A stretch of 64,000 nucleotides of DNA, taken from positions 7,185,001 through 7,249,000 of the forward strand of contig NC_017249.1 in assembly GCF_000284375.1 (NCBI RefSeq), read 5' to 3'. Below are positions 27,139 to 35,316 of this stretch, piece after piece. Below the pieces are notes generated by a model. That model had not been told where the DNA came from and did not search any database. It was given only the letters and a program-made list of their open reading frames with translations. Source of the DNA: Bradyrhizobium japonicum USDA 6. GTDB lineage: Bacteria; Pseudomonadota; Alphaproteobacteria; Rhizobiales; Xanthobacteraceae. Every line of letters starts with the position of its first letter. Position 1 is the first letter of the stretch. A program made the translations under genes and the position numbers.

Positions 27139-27837
27139 ATGCTGACCGAGCCCCTCAACACCCAGGCGATCAACACGCAAGTTCGTGGCAAGATCGCTCC
27201 TGCCCATCCCGTCTCCGACCAGTTCGGCGCGATCGCCGGCCATGTCGGCCTCGTCGCCACGGAGTTCTCCTACCGCAAGGACGAGGAGATCTACGGCGAG
27301 GACGAGTCGGCCGAATATGTCTATCAGGTCATCACCGGCGCGGTGCGCAGCTACAAGCTGCTCTCCGACGGCCGCCGCCAGATCGGCTCCTTCCATCTTC
27401 CCGGTGACGTGTTCGGCCTTGAATCCGGTCCCAGTCACCGCCTCGCCGCTGAAGCCATCATCGATACGACCGTGCGCCTGGTGAAGCGCGCGAGCCTGGA
27501 GAAGGCCGCCGGCACCGACGTGCAGGTCGCCCGCAAGCTCTGGGCCATGACCGCCGGCGAACTACGCCACGCCGAAGACCACATGCTGCTGCTGGGACGC
27601 AAGACCGCGATGGAACGCGTCGCAACCTTCCTGCTCGAGATGGACCGCCGCCTTGCGGTAGCCGGCATGATGGCGCTGCCGATGTGCCGCCGCGACATCG
27701 GCGACTATCTCGGCCTGACGCTGGAGACCGTGTCGCGCGCGCTTTCGCAGCTTCACACCCAGGGCATTTTGGGATTTTCCGGCGCCCGCCAGATCGTGCT
27801 GCGCAACCGTCAGCGCCTGCACAATCTCGACGCCTGA
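27139..27837 (+). CDS. fixK2: CRP/FNR-type regulator FixK2
   Basis: 232 aa. Activates microaerobic genes, including fixNOQP and fixGHIS, by binding TTGA-N6-TCAA. It has a cNMP-binding-like N-terminal half without the FNR iron-sulfur cysteines, a dimer helix, and a C-terminal winged helix (MCRRDIGDYLGLTLETVSRAL, ETVSRAL being the recognition helix). I chose the ATG at 27139 because it has GGAG nine bases upstream and places the redox-sensitive cysteine at residue 183, as in B. diazoefficiens FixK2; the ATG at 27130 abuts the ribosome site. Confidence 0.96.
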   Translation: MLTEPLNTQAINTQVRGKIAPAHPVSDQFGAIAGHVGLVATEFSYRKDEEIYGEDESAEYVYQVITGAVRSYKLLSDGRRQIGSFHLPGDVFGLESGPSHRLAAEAIIDTTVRLVKRASLEKAAGTDVQVARKLWAMTAGELRHAEDHMLLLGRKTAMERVATFLLEMDRRLAVAGMMALPMCRRDIGDYLGLTLETVSRALSQLHTQGILGFSGARQIVLRNRQRLHNLDA

Positions 27838-27861
27838 TCGTTTCTTCCTCCCCACCCACTT

Positions 27862-27890
27862 GGCCGGCTGTTCAGCCGGCCATTTTCTTT
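27862..27890 (+). terminator. Rho-independent terminator of fixK2
   Basis: GGCCGGCT, loop GTTC, AGCCGGCC (eight pairs), then ATTTTCTTT, starting 25 bases after the fixK2 stop. The stem overlaps the last codons of the converging MFS gene. Confidence 0.8.
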
Positions 27891-29212
27891 GGCGCGACCA
27901 TGCCGGTGCGCCGGGTTTCCGGCATCACAAAGAGGATCAGCAAAAGCCCGGTCGCGGCGACGCCGGACAGCCCGATGAAGGCGGTGGCATTGCCGAACTT
28001 GTCGCTGACATAGCCGCCAAGCGCCGTGCTCAAGGACGCCCCGATGCCGGTCGCGGTCCCGACGATGCCTTGCGCCAGATTGAAATGGCCGCTGCCGAAG
28101 GCGACGTCGGCCACGATCAGCGGGATCATCACCGCAAACACCGCCGCCGTGATGCCGTCGAACACCTGCACCGCGACCAGCAGATAGGGATCGCGCACGG
28201 TCGCAAACAGAAGGCCCCGGATCATCAGCGCACCGAATCCGATCAGCAGCAGCGGGCGCCGGCCCCAGAGCTGCGCCTTGCGCCCGACCGTCGGCGACAG
28301 CAGCGCCACGATCGCCTGCGGCACGACGATGCAGAAGGCGACGAGCACGGTTGCCCACTGGCTCGACCGCGCCGTCACCGCGCTCGCCATCAGCGGCATC
28401 ATCGCGGCATTCGCCAATTGCAGCAGCAGCACGCTCAGCGCGAAGACGATGAGCGGGCGTTGCCGGATCAGGTGCCAGATATTGGTGTCGCCTGGAACCG
28501 GCGCCTCGCGCGGCATCTCGCCGTGACAGCGCGCGATGTCCACTTCCTCCTCGCGGATGCGCGACAGCGCGATCAGGGTCGGAATCGCGAGCAGGAAGGT
28601 GACCAGGAACACCGAGCGGCTCGACAGGAGGTAGCCGGCCGTGCCCATCACGGCTGCGGCGACGCCGTTGCCGAGGGATGCAAAGCGCGCATTGCGGCCG
28701 AGCCGTTCGCCGATCGCAAGCGGACCGACGAGGCCGAGGCTGATCGCCGCGATCGCCGGCCCCAGCACGCAGCTCGCCGCCGCATGCAGCGTGGCCGCAG
28801 CCACCACCACGGGGAAGATCGGCATCGCCGCGTAGGCGAGCGCGCAAAAGCCGATGGTCGCGATCGCAAGGGCGGCGACCAGCCGCTCGGACTTCGCCGC
28901 ATCGATGATCGCGCCACCCGGCATCTGCCCGATCAGCGCGACGATGCCACCGATCGACAGCACGAGGCCGATCTCGACCTGCGTCCATTTCTGCGTCGTG
29001 AGGTAGACCGCGATGAAGGGGCCGAACCCGGTCTGCACGTCGGCGAGGAAGAAGATGAACCAGTCGAGGCCGCGCAGGCTCTGGCGCGACGGCGCCGGAA
29101 GGCCCGCAGGCGGCGGCGCGGCGACGTTGTACCGTTCAACGCGGCTATCGCGATCTGCGTGGTTCGGCTTCCTCGACAACAGCACCGGCGGCCATCCCTC
29201 CCCGCGCCTCAC
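27872..29212 (-). CDS. MFS transporter
   Basis: 446 aa, about 12 hydrophobic segments. The core begins LRGLDWFIFFLADVQTGFGPFIAVYLTT and contains QMPGGAIIDAAKSERL, an MFS loop motif variant. The GTG start at 29212 overlaps the stop of the upstream PRC-barrel gene (GTGA), suggesting coupling, but the first 45 residues are not hydrophobic and the true start could be further in. It converges on fixK2. The substrate is unknown. Confidence 0.85.
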   Translation of the reverse strand: MRRGEGWPPVLLSRKPNHADRDSRVERYNVAAPPPAGLPAPSRQSLRGLDWFIFFLADVQTGFGPFIAVYLTTQKWTQVEIGLVLSIGGIVALIGQMPGGAIIDAAKSERLVAALAIATIGFCALAYAAMPIFPVVVAAATLHAAASCVLGPAIAAISLGLVGPLAIGERLGRNARFASLGNGVAAAVMGTAGYLLSSRSVFLVTFLLAIPTLIALSRIREEEVDIARCHGEMPREAPVPGDTNIWHLIRQRPLIVFALSVLLLQLANAAMMPLMASAVTARSSQWATVLVAFCIVVPQAIVALLSPTVGRKAQLWGRRPLLLIGFGALMIRGLLFATVRDPYLLVAVQVFDGITAAVFAVMIPLIVADVAFGSGHFNLAQGIVGTATGIGASLSTALGGYVSDKFGNATAFIGLSGVAATGLLLILFVMPETRRTGMVAPKKMAG

Positions 29213-29741
29213 TGAATCGCTTGCAGCGGCTGCAGGCTGCCGGACGCGCCGAGCACCACCATCGGCGTGTCTTCCTTGTATTCCGGCGCGGCTGCGACCT
29301 GCGCCTTGGTCAATTCCAGCGTGATGCTGTCCTTCTTGTTGGCAATCTTGCCGAACCGCATTGCGTTCCAGTCCACCACGATCTTGCGGCTGCCGACGCC
29401 GAGGAAGCCGCCGAAATCGATCACGGCGGCGCGCACATGGCCGGTGCGGTCGACGATGATGTCGACGATGCGGCCCATGTCCTCGTCGGCGGCGCTGCGC
29501 ACATCACGGCCGAGCACGCCGTGGGCGTCGCTCGCACCGATGATGGTCACGGACGGCGGCGGCGCCGCGTCCTTCGGCGTGACCGGCACGGTGGAGGCCG
29601 GCGGCTGCACCGTGGCCGGCGCGTTCGCTTCGCTGGGGGCGTCGTTGGGCCCGCGGACGGTTCCTCCGCGGCACGCGATGCGGCGACCGTCAATCCCGCG
29701 ACGATCGCCGCGCTCAGAACCAACCATCCGGCGGTACGCAT
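29209..29741 (-). pseudogene. Exported PRC-barrel protein, split by a frameshift
   Basis: A signal peptide (MRTAGWLVLSAAIVAGLTVAASRAAEEP) starts at ATG 29741 in one frame; the rest of the protein, with a Pro/Ala-rich linker and a PRC-barrel domain (GASDAHGVLGRDV, MGRIVDIIVDRTGHVRAAVIDFGGFLGVGSRKI), continues in another frame to 29209. The shift falls between about 29630 and 29660, where a run of five G occurs at 29635-29639. A one-base change there would restore a protein of about 176 aa. It is either a real mutation or a sequencing error. Similar proteins are common exported stress-associated proteins in Bradyrhizobium. Confidence 0.8.
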
Positions 29742-29763
29742 GAAACCCTCCTCGCAGGCGCCG

Positions 29764-31968
29764 CTAGCGCGCCAGCACGATCGAGACCTGGATCTGGCCG
29801 CGCGTGCGCAAGACCTCGAGCGCGACGTCGTCGCCGTGGCGGCTGACGCGCAGATCCACGCTGGAATTACCCAGGCGCAGATCGCGCAGGATCACCTCGT
29901 TCAGGAACGCCGGCAGATGCGGATTGCGCAGCCGAATCTCGCCGCGCGCGACGTCGAACTCGATGCCGAGCGCCGCCTCCAGCAGCGTGAATGGCGTCGC
30001 GCTGGCCCAGGCCTGCGGCGCGCAGGCGACGGGATAGAGCGTCGGGCCGCGCCGCTTCTCGCGCCGGAAGCCGCAGAACAATTCGGGCAGCCGCCGCAGG
30101 TCCATGTAGGTCGCCGCGTCGAACAGGCCCTTGAAGACATGCGCCACCGAATGCTTGAGCCCGTAGCGCGCGAGCCCGAGCGCGATCAGCGCATTGTCGT
30201 GCGGCCAGATCGAGCCGTCATGATAGGACATCGGATTGTAGCGCACCTCGCCTTGCGCGACCGTGCGGATGCCCCAGCCCGAGAAGAAGTGTGGCGCCAT
30301 CAGATCGGCGGCAACGAGACGTGCGCGGTCCTCGCGGACCATGCCGCTGAACAGCACCTGCCCGGCGTTGGATGTCCGCACCTTGCAGGGCCGTTTCCTG
30401 CCGTCGAGCGCGAGCGCATAGGTACCGAGCTCCTCGCACCAGAATGCCTTCTCGAACCGCTCGGCCAGCGCCTTGGCCTCGGTCTCGAGCTTTTTGGCGA
30501 GGTCCGGCTTGCCGAGCCGCAACGCGCAACGTGCGGCGAGCTGCTTGGCGGCAAAGACGTAACCCTGCACCTCGGCAAGGGCGAGATTGCCTTCCGCAAG
30601 CTGGCCATCGGCATGGAAGATCGCGTCATACGAGTCCTTCCAGCCCTGGTTGGCGAGGCCCTTTTCGGTGGCGCGCTGGTATTCGACGAAGCCGTCCCTG
30701 TCGGGATCGCCGGGGCCGTCGATCCAGGCCAGCCCCGCCTCGATCGCCGGCCACAGCTCGGCCAGGGTCTTCTCGTCGCCGGTGCGCTCGAAATAGCTTC
30801 CCGCGAGCAGCACGAACAAAGCGGTCGAATCCACGCTGCCGTAATATTGCGCGAACGGCACCTCGCGGAGCGCAGCCATCTCGCCGCCACGCATCTCGTG
30901 CAGGATCTTTCCGGGCGCCGCATCGTTCAGCGGATCGACCGCCTCTGCCTGAAAATGCGCGAGCCGCCGCAGCACGCCCTTCGCGACCCGCGGATCGATC
31001 CACAGCATCTGCAGCGCGGTGATCAGGCCGTCGCGGCCGAACGTCGTCGAGTACCAGGGAATGCCGGCATAGGGATAGCGCCCCTGCGGCGTCTCCGTCA
31101 TCAACATGTTGAGGTCGGCCATGGCCTGGCACAGCACCTCGTTGAAGATGTTGTTCGACGTCTCGATGCTGGCCATGCCCGTCGTCGACTGGCGCATCTC
31201 GCGGCGATGGGCGAGCAGGCCCCTGAAAAAGCGCGCGGGCTTCTCCGCGATCGGCCGGTTGCAGGACACCGCCACGAACAGCGATTTCGACTGGTGCGGC
31301 TCCAGGTCTAGCTGCCAGGTCGCGGCATTCACCGACAGCCGCGTCGGACGTGGGTCGAAATGCAGGCCGGTGGTACGCACGGCGTCATCAAGACCGCGAT
31401 AGTGGAACAGCACGTCGGTCGGCCCGAGCAACTTGCTGGTGCCGGTCCCGCGGTGGGGGCGCCGCTCGCCGCGCACCTCGAACAGATCGGCAAAGTCGCT
31501 GTCGAACAGCAGCGTCAGCTCCGGGCTGGCGCGACGGTCGCCATGGTTCTGCACGCCGATGCGCTGATAGGCCGTGCCGCGCCACAGGAAGATCGTGCGC
31601 ACGATGTGCAGCAGGTCCTTCTGCAGCACGATGCGGCCCTGCCGATAGATATCGGGATTGGTGAGATCGACGGTCAGGGCCGAATTGTCGTCGCGCAGAT
31701 TCGACCCGAGCAGCAGCGGCTGGAGATCGTCGAGCACGAGCTCCAGCCGCGCCAGATAACGCGTGTCGCAATTGAACAGGCCGTCGGGCCCGCCCGCGGA
31801 GGCGCCGATGTCGCCATGGCTATCCAGCACGATGAAGGTGTCGTCGTGCTTGAGCGACCGACGGGGCCGCGCGGCGGGCCCCGTCATCGGAATGTAGAAC
31901 GCCTGCTCCGCGACGGCCTCCTCCGTCTGCGTTACCGAGATGATCTGGGTTACGGCTTCGGCTGCCAT
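29764..31968 (-). CDS. Amylo-alpha-1,6-glucosidase / glycogen debranching-type protein
   Basis: 734 aa. Predicted glucan hydrolase with an N-terminal glycogen-debranching domain (about 35-240: DTFIVLDSHGDI, GLFNCDTRYLARLELVLDD) and a C-terminal alpha/alpha toroid of the GH15/GH63 type (AGIPWYSTTFGRDGLITALQML; AGLAWIDGPGDPDRDGFVEY; NPMSYHDGSIWPHDNALIA). The ATG at 31968 has GGGGAG six bases upstream and is preferred to one 39 bases earlier. It follows an ABC exporter gene by 59 bases on the same strand. Acid residues D/E in the toroid fit an inverting hydrolase; the true substrate may be a trehalose- or glycogen-like glucan. Confidence 0.88.
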   Translation of the reverse strand: MAAEAVTQIISVTQTEEAVAEQAFYIPMTGPAARPRRSLKHDDTFIVLDSHGDIGASAGGPDGLFNCDTRYLARLELVLDDLQPLLLGSNLRDDNSALTVDLTNPDIYRQGRIVLQKDLLHIVRTIFLWRGTAYQRIGVQNHGDRRASPELTLLFDSDFADLFEVRGERRPHRGTGTSKLLGPTDVLFHYRGLDDAVRTTGLHFDPRPTRLSVNAATWQLDLEPHQSKSLFVAVSCNRPIAEKPARFFRGLLAHRREMRQSTTGMASIETSNNIFNEVLCQAMADLNMLMTETPQGRYPYAGIPWYSTTFGRDGLITALQMLWIDPRVAKGVLRRLAHFQAEAVDPLNDAAPGKILHEMRGGEMAALREVPFAQYYGSVDSTALFVLLAGSYFERTGDEKTLAELWPAIEAGLAWIDGPGDPDRDGFVEYQRATEKGLANQGWKDSYDAIFHADGQLAEGNLALAEVQGYVFAAKQLAARCALRLGKPDLAKKLETEAKALAERFEKAFWCEELGTYALALDGRKRPCKVRTSNAGQVLFSGMVREDRARLVAADLMAPHFFSGWGIRTVAQGEVRYNPMSYHDGSIWPHDNALIALGLARYGLKHSVAHVFKGLFDAATYMDLRRLPELFCGFRREKRRGPTLYPVACAPQAWASATPFTLLEAALGIEFDVARGEIRLRNPHLPAFLNEVILRDLRLGNSSVDLRVSRHGDDVALEVLRTRGQIQVSIVLAR

Positions 31969-32027
31969 GAGCTGCTCCCCTGCGGCCTGTTTTTCGAACG
32001 CGACCAACGCAAACGCAACTGTTGGAC

Positions 32028-33791
32028 TTACGCGGCGAACTTCGCCAGCCGGCTCATCTCCTGCGTCACCAGCTCACGGTAGGGGCCGTGGCCCTGCATC
32101 AAGCGGTCGGGCGCGCCGTCCTCGATGATCTTGCCATTCTTCAGCACCAGGACGCGATCGAAATTGCGCAGCGTCGCCAGCCGGTGCGCGATCGCGATCA
32201 CGGTGCGGCCGCGCATCAGGCGCGACAGCGCCTCGCGGATCGCCTCCTCGGATTCGCTGTCGAGCGCGGCGGTCGCTTCGTCCAGCAGCAGGATCGGCGC
32301 GTCCTTCAGGAAGGCCCGCGCGATCGCGATGCGCTGGCGTTGGCCGCCGGACATTTTCACACCGCGGTCGCCGACCATGGTGTCGAGCCCTTCCGGCAGG
32401 CTGTCGATGAAATCGCAGCGCGCCGCGATCGCCGCGCGCAGCACCTCGTCGTCGGTCGCGTTCGGACGACCGTAGCGGATGTTCTCGCGGATGGAGCGGT
32501 GGAACAGCGAGATATCCTGCGGCACGACCGAGATGGCCTCACGGAGGCTCAGCTGGGTCACCTTGGAAATATCCTGGCCATCGACGGTCACGCTGCCTTC
32601 GTCGACATCGTAGAACCGCTGCAGCAACGTGAACAGGGTCGATTTCCCTCCGCCCGACTGGCCGACCAGGCCGACGCGCTGGCCGGGCTGAAGCCGCAGG
32701 CTGAACCGTTCGAAGATCTTCTCGCCGCCGGGATAGCCGAAGGTGACGTTGTTGTACGCGATCGCGGCGCCGCTCTTCATCAGCGGCTCGGCCTCGGGAT
32801 GATCGCGCAATTCATGCGGCACAAGCAAGGTCGCGATCGCCTCGGTCAGGCGCGCGACGTGCTGAGTGACATCGACCAGCGCCACCGCGAGGTCGCGCGT
32901 CGCATTGAGGATGGAGAGGCCGAGCGTACAGACCAGCACGACATCGCCGGTGGTTGCCTCGCCCTGCTGCCAGAGCGTGATCGCCCAGGCCATCAGCGCC
33001 ACCGTCAGGACGACCGTCACGCCGGCATGCGTGAGCCGCAGCTTTTCCAGATAACGCAGGCTGCGGCCACGCGCGGTCAGTTCCCGGTTCACCGTCGCGT
33101 CGAACCGCTCGTGCTCATGGCCGATGCCGCAAAAGGCGCGGACCAGCGGCATGTTGCTGATGACGTCGATCATCTCGCCGTCGACGACGGCGGCCTTGTC
33201 GGCAAAGTCGTCATGCAGCGGCTTGCCGGCTGCGGCCAGATGGAACATCGCTATCACCATACCGCCCGCGACCACGATCAGGCCGAGCGCCATATAGGGA
33301 CTGACGGTTCCAATCAGACCGATGGCCGCAATTGTGGCGATGCATGGCGGCAACACATTCCAGACGAACATGTTCTCGACCGTGAACACCGCGTTCGAGG
33401 TCGCGGTGATACGGCTCGTCAGCATGCCCGGCATGCGATCCGAGAAGTAGCTCGGCGCGTGTCCGGTCAGATGACGAAATATGTCACGGCGTAAATCGCC
33501 CGTGACACGAACGAAGGTGAAGCTCGCGGTCCAGCTCGCGATCCGCCACAGGAAATTATCGGCCGCGATCAGCGACATGAGTAAAATGAATGCCAGCCAT
33601 ACGCTGCCACCGTGCGAAGTTCCCGCGGACAGGCTGTCGACCAGGGATTTGACGCCGTATTGCGTGCCCACGGAACAGGCAACGGCTGCAACGACAGCGG
33701 TTAGGATCACCAGATGCGATGCCGGTCGTCGTCGCAGATAGCGCAAGACAAAGGCAAATGGCCTGCGCGCGTAACCAGAAAGATGATCCAT
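32028..33791 (-). CDS. ABC exporter, fused permease and ATPase (half transporter)
   Basis: 587 aa. Six membrane helices in residues 15-300, then an ATPase domain with Walker A GQSGGGKST, signature MSGGQRQRI, Walker B ILLLDEATAALD and switch IAHRL. MsbA/lipid or small-molecule exporters share this form. I chose ATG 33791 (MDHLSGYARR): the 18 codons upstream in frame are rich in ATA, CTA and AAA, unlike the GC-rich gene. It lies upstream of the debranching-type gene, so the cargo could be a glycan or glycolipid, which is only an inference. Confidence 0.9.
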   Translation of the reverse strand: MDHLSGYARRPFAFVLRYLRRRPASHLVILTAVVAAVACSVGTQYGVKSLVDSLSAGTSHGGSVWLAFILLMSLIAADNFLWRIASWTASFTFVRVTGDLRRDIFRHLTGHAPSYFSDRMPGMLTSRITATSNAVFTVENMFVWNVLPPCIATIAAIGLIGTVSPYMALGLIVVAGGMVIAMFHLAAAGKPLHDDFADKAAVVDGEMIDVISNMPLVRAFCGIGHEHERFDATVNRELTARGRSLRYLEKLRLTHAGVTVVLTVALMAWAITLWQQGEATTGDVVLVCTLGLSILNATRDLAVALVDVTQHVARLTEAIATLLVPHELRDHPEAEPLMKSGAAIAYNNVTFGYPGGEKIFERFSLRLQPGQRVGLVGQSGGGKSTLFTLLQRFYDVDEGSVTVDGQDISKVTQLSLREAISVVPQDISLFHRSIRENIRYGRPNATDDEVLRAAIAARCDFIDSLPEGLDTMVGDRGVKMSGGQRQRIAIARAFLKDAPILLLDEATAALDSESEEAIREALSRLMRGRTVIAIAHRLATLRNFDRVLVLKNGKIIEDGAPDRLMQGHGPYRELVTQEMSRLAKFAA

Positions 33792-34064
33792 GTGACTGCG
33801 ACCCCGTCGTATTGATTTCGATTTTTCTATTAGCCGATTGAACATCGACCGCTTCGCCTCGGTTCCCGGGCCGGGCCATCACGACATGCGGATGCGGACG
33901 ATGTGAGAAGAGGAGATGGCAGCATCGCGGCCGACTGAAGTGTGTCGAAGAAGTAACGTTCGTTGAAGGAACTTCGCAATTGCGAGAACGTTCCCTCGTC
34001 TGGCATGCCGGTGCCGAGACACGGCGGGGGGTTTAACTTCCATGATCACAGAGGAGATGGCGAG

Positions 34065-35135
34065 ATGCGCATCGCGCAGGTAGCTCCGTTGACGGAGGCT
34101 GTTCCACCCAAGCTGTATGGCGGCACCGAGCGGGTGGTGCACTGGTTGACGGAGGAATTGGTTACCCTTGGACACGATGTGACGCTGTTCGCCAGTGGTG
34201 ACTCGCAGACGTCGGCGAAGCTCGACGCCTTATGGCCGCGGGCGCTTCGTCTCGACGGTTCCGTGCGCGATCCCAACGCCCTGCACATGGTGCTCCTGGA
34301 GCGCGTGCGGCAGAAATGTGACGACGAGGAGTTCGACTTCCTCCACTTCCATCTCGATTACTATCCGTGGTCCCTGTTCCACCGGCAGCCGACCCCGTTC
34401 GTGACCACGCTGCACGGCCGGCTCGACCTGCCGGAGCATCAGCCCGTGTTCAACACCTTCTCAAAAATGCCGGTGATCTCGATCTCGAACGCGCAACGCA
34501 GGCCGGTGCCGCAGGCGAACTGGGTGACGACGATCCAACACGGCCTGCCGGAGAACCTGCTGACGCCGAAGCCGGCGAAGCAGGAATACCTCGCCGTGCT
34601 CGGCCGCATCGCGCCCGAGAAGGGCGTCGACCGCGCCATCAAGATCGCGATGCATTGCGGCATCCCGCTGAAGATCGCGGCCAAGGTCGATCGCGCCGAC
34701 CAGGACTATTACGACGAGCTGATCAAGCCGATGATCCAGAACAATCCGCTGGTCGAGTTCATCGGCGAAATCGGTGACCACGAGAAATCGGACTTCCTCA
34801 GCGCCGCGCTCGGCCTCCTGCTGCCGATCGACTGGCCGGAGCCGTTCGGCCTCGTGATGATCGAAGCGATGGCCTGCGGCACGCCGGTCGTCGCCTTCAA
34901 CCGCGGCTCGGTGCCCGAGATCATCGACGAGGGCCTCACCGGCTTCGTGGTCGAGGACATCATCAGCGCCGCCGGCGTCGTCAAGCGTCTGCCGCAACTC
35001 GATCGCGCGGCGATCCGCAAGCAGTTCGAGAAGCGCTTCACGGCGCGACGGATGGCGCTGGATTATCTCGCGGCCTATCGCAGCCTGACGCAAGCGCAGG
35101 CGCCGCGGATCAAGCTGGTGAGCAGCGCTGAGTAA
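34065..35135 (+). CDS. GT4-family glycosyltransferase
   Basis: 356 aa, nucleotide-sugar-dependent retaining glycosyltransferase. The N-terminus MRIAQVAPLTEAVPPKLYGGTERVVHWL is typical of a GT4 subgroup; the C-terminal lobe has LGRIAPEKGVDRAIKIA and the EPFGLVMIEAMACGTPVVAF motif (E-x7-E). Ribosome site GAGGAG before the ATG sets the start. It is divergent from the ABC exporter with 273 bases between. The acceptor is unknown. Confidence 0.92.
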   Translation: MRIAQVAPLTEAVPPKLYGGTERVVHWLTEELVTLGHDVTLFASGDSQTSAKLDALWPRALRLDGSVRDPNALHMVLLERVRQKCDDEEFDFLHFHLDYYPWSLFHRQPTPFVTTLHGRLDLPEHQPVFNTFSKMPVISISNAQRRPVPQANWVTTIQHGLPENLLTPKPAKQEYLAVLGRIAPEKGVDRAIKIAMHCGIPLKIAAKVDRADQDYYDELIKPMIQNNPLVEFIGEIGDHEKSDFLSAALGLLLPIDWPEPFGLVMIEAMACGTPVVAFNRGSVPEIIDEGLTGFVVEDIISAAGVVKRLPQLDRAAIRKQFEKRFTARRMALDYLAAYRSLTQAQAPRIKLVSSAE

Positions 35136-35161
35136 GGGCCGCTTTCACCTCACGACACACT

Positions 35162-35271
35162 GTCATGCCCCGGCTTGACCGGGGCATCCAGTACTCCGCG
35201 GCTTCTCGGCTCGAGCACCGCGGTCTCTGGAATACTGTCATCGCCCGGTCATGCCGGGCGATGACAGCGAG
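35162..35271. repeat. Dispersed palindromic intergenic repeat
   Basis: Two short hairpins, ATGCCCCGG-CTTGA-CCGGGGCAT and TCATCGCCCGG-TCATG-CCGGGCGATGA, joined by a segment with CCAGTACT and CTGGAATACT. This composite is typical of intergenic repeats in Bradyrhizobium. It lies between the converging glycosyltransferase and alkylsulfatase genes. Confidence 0.82.
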
Positions 35272-35316
35272 GGTGCGGAGGACGATGCCAGCGAGAACGC
35301 GGCGGGCTGCGTCGCC

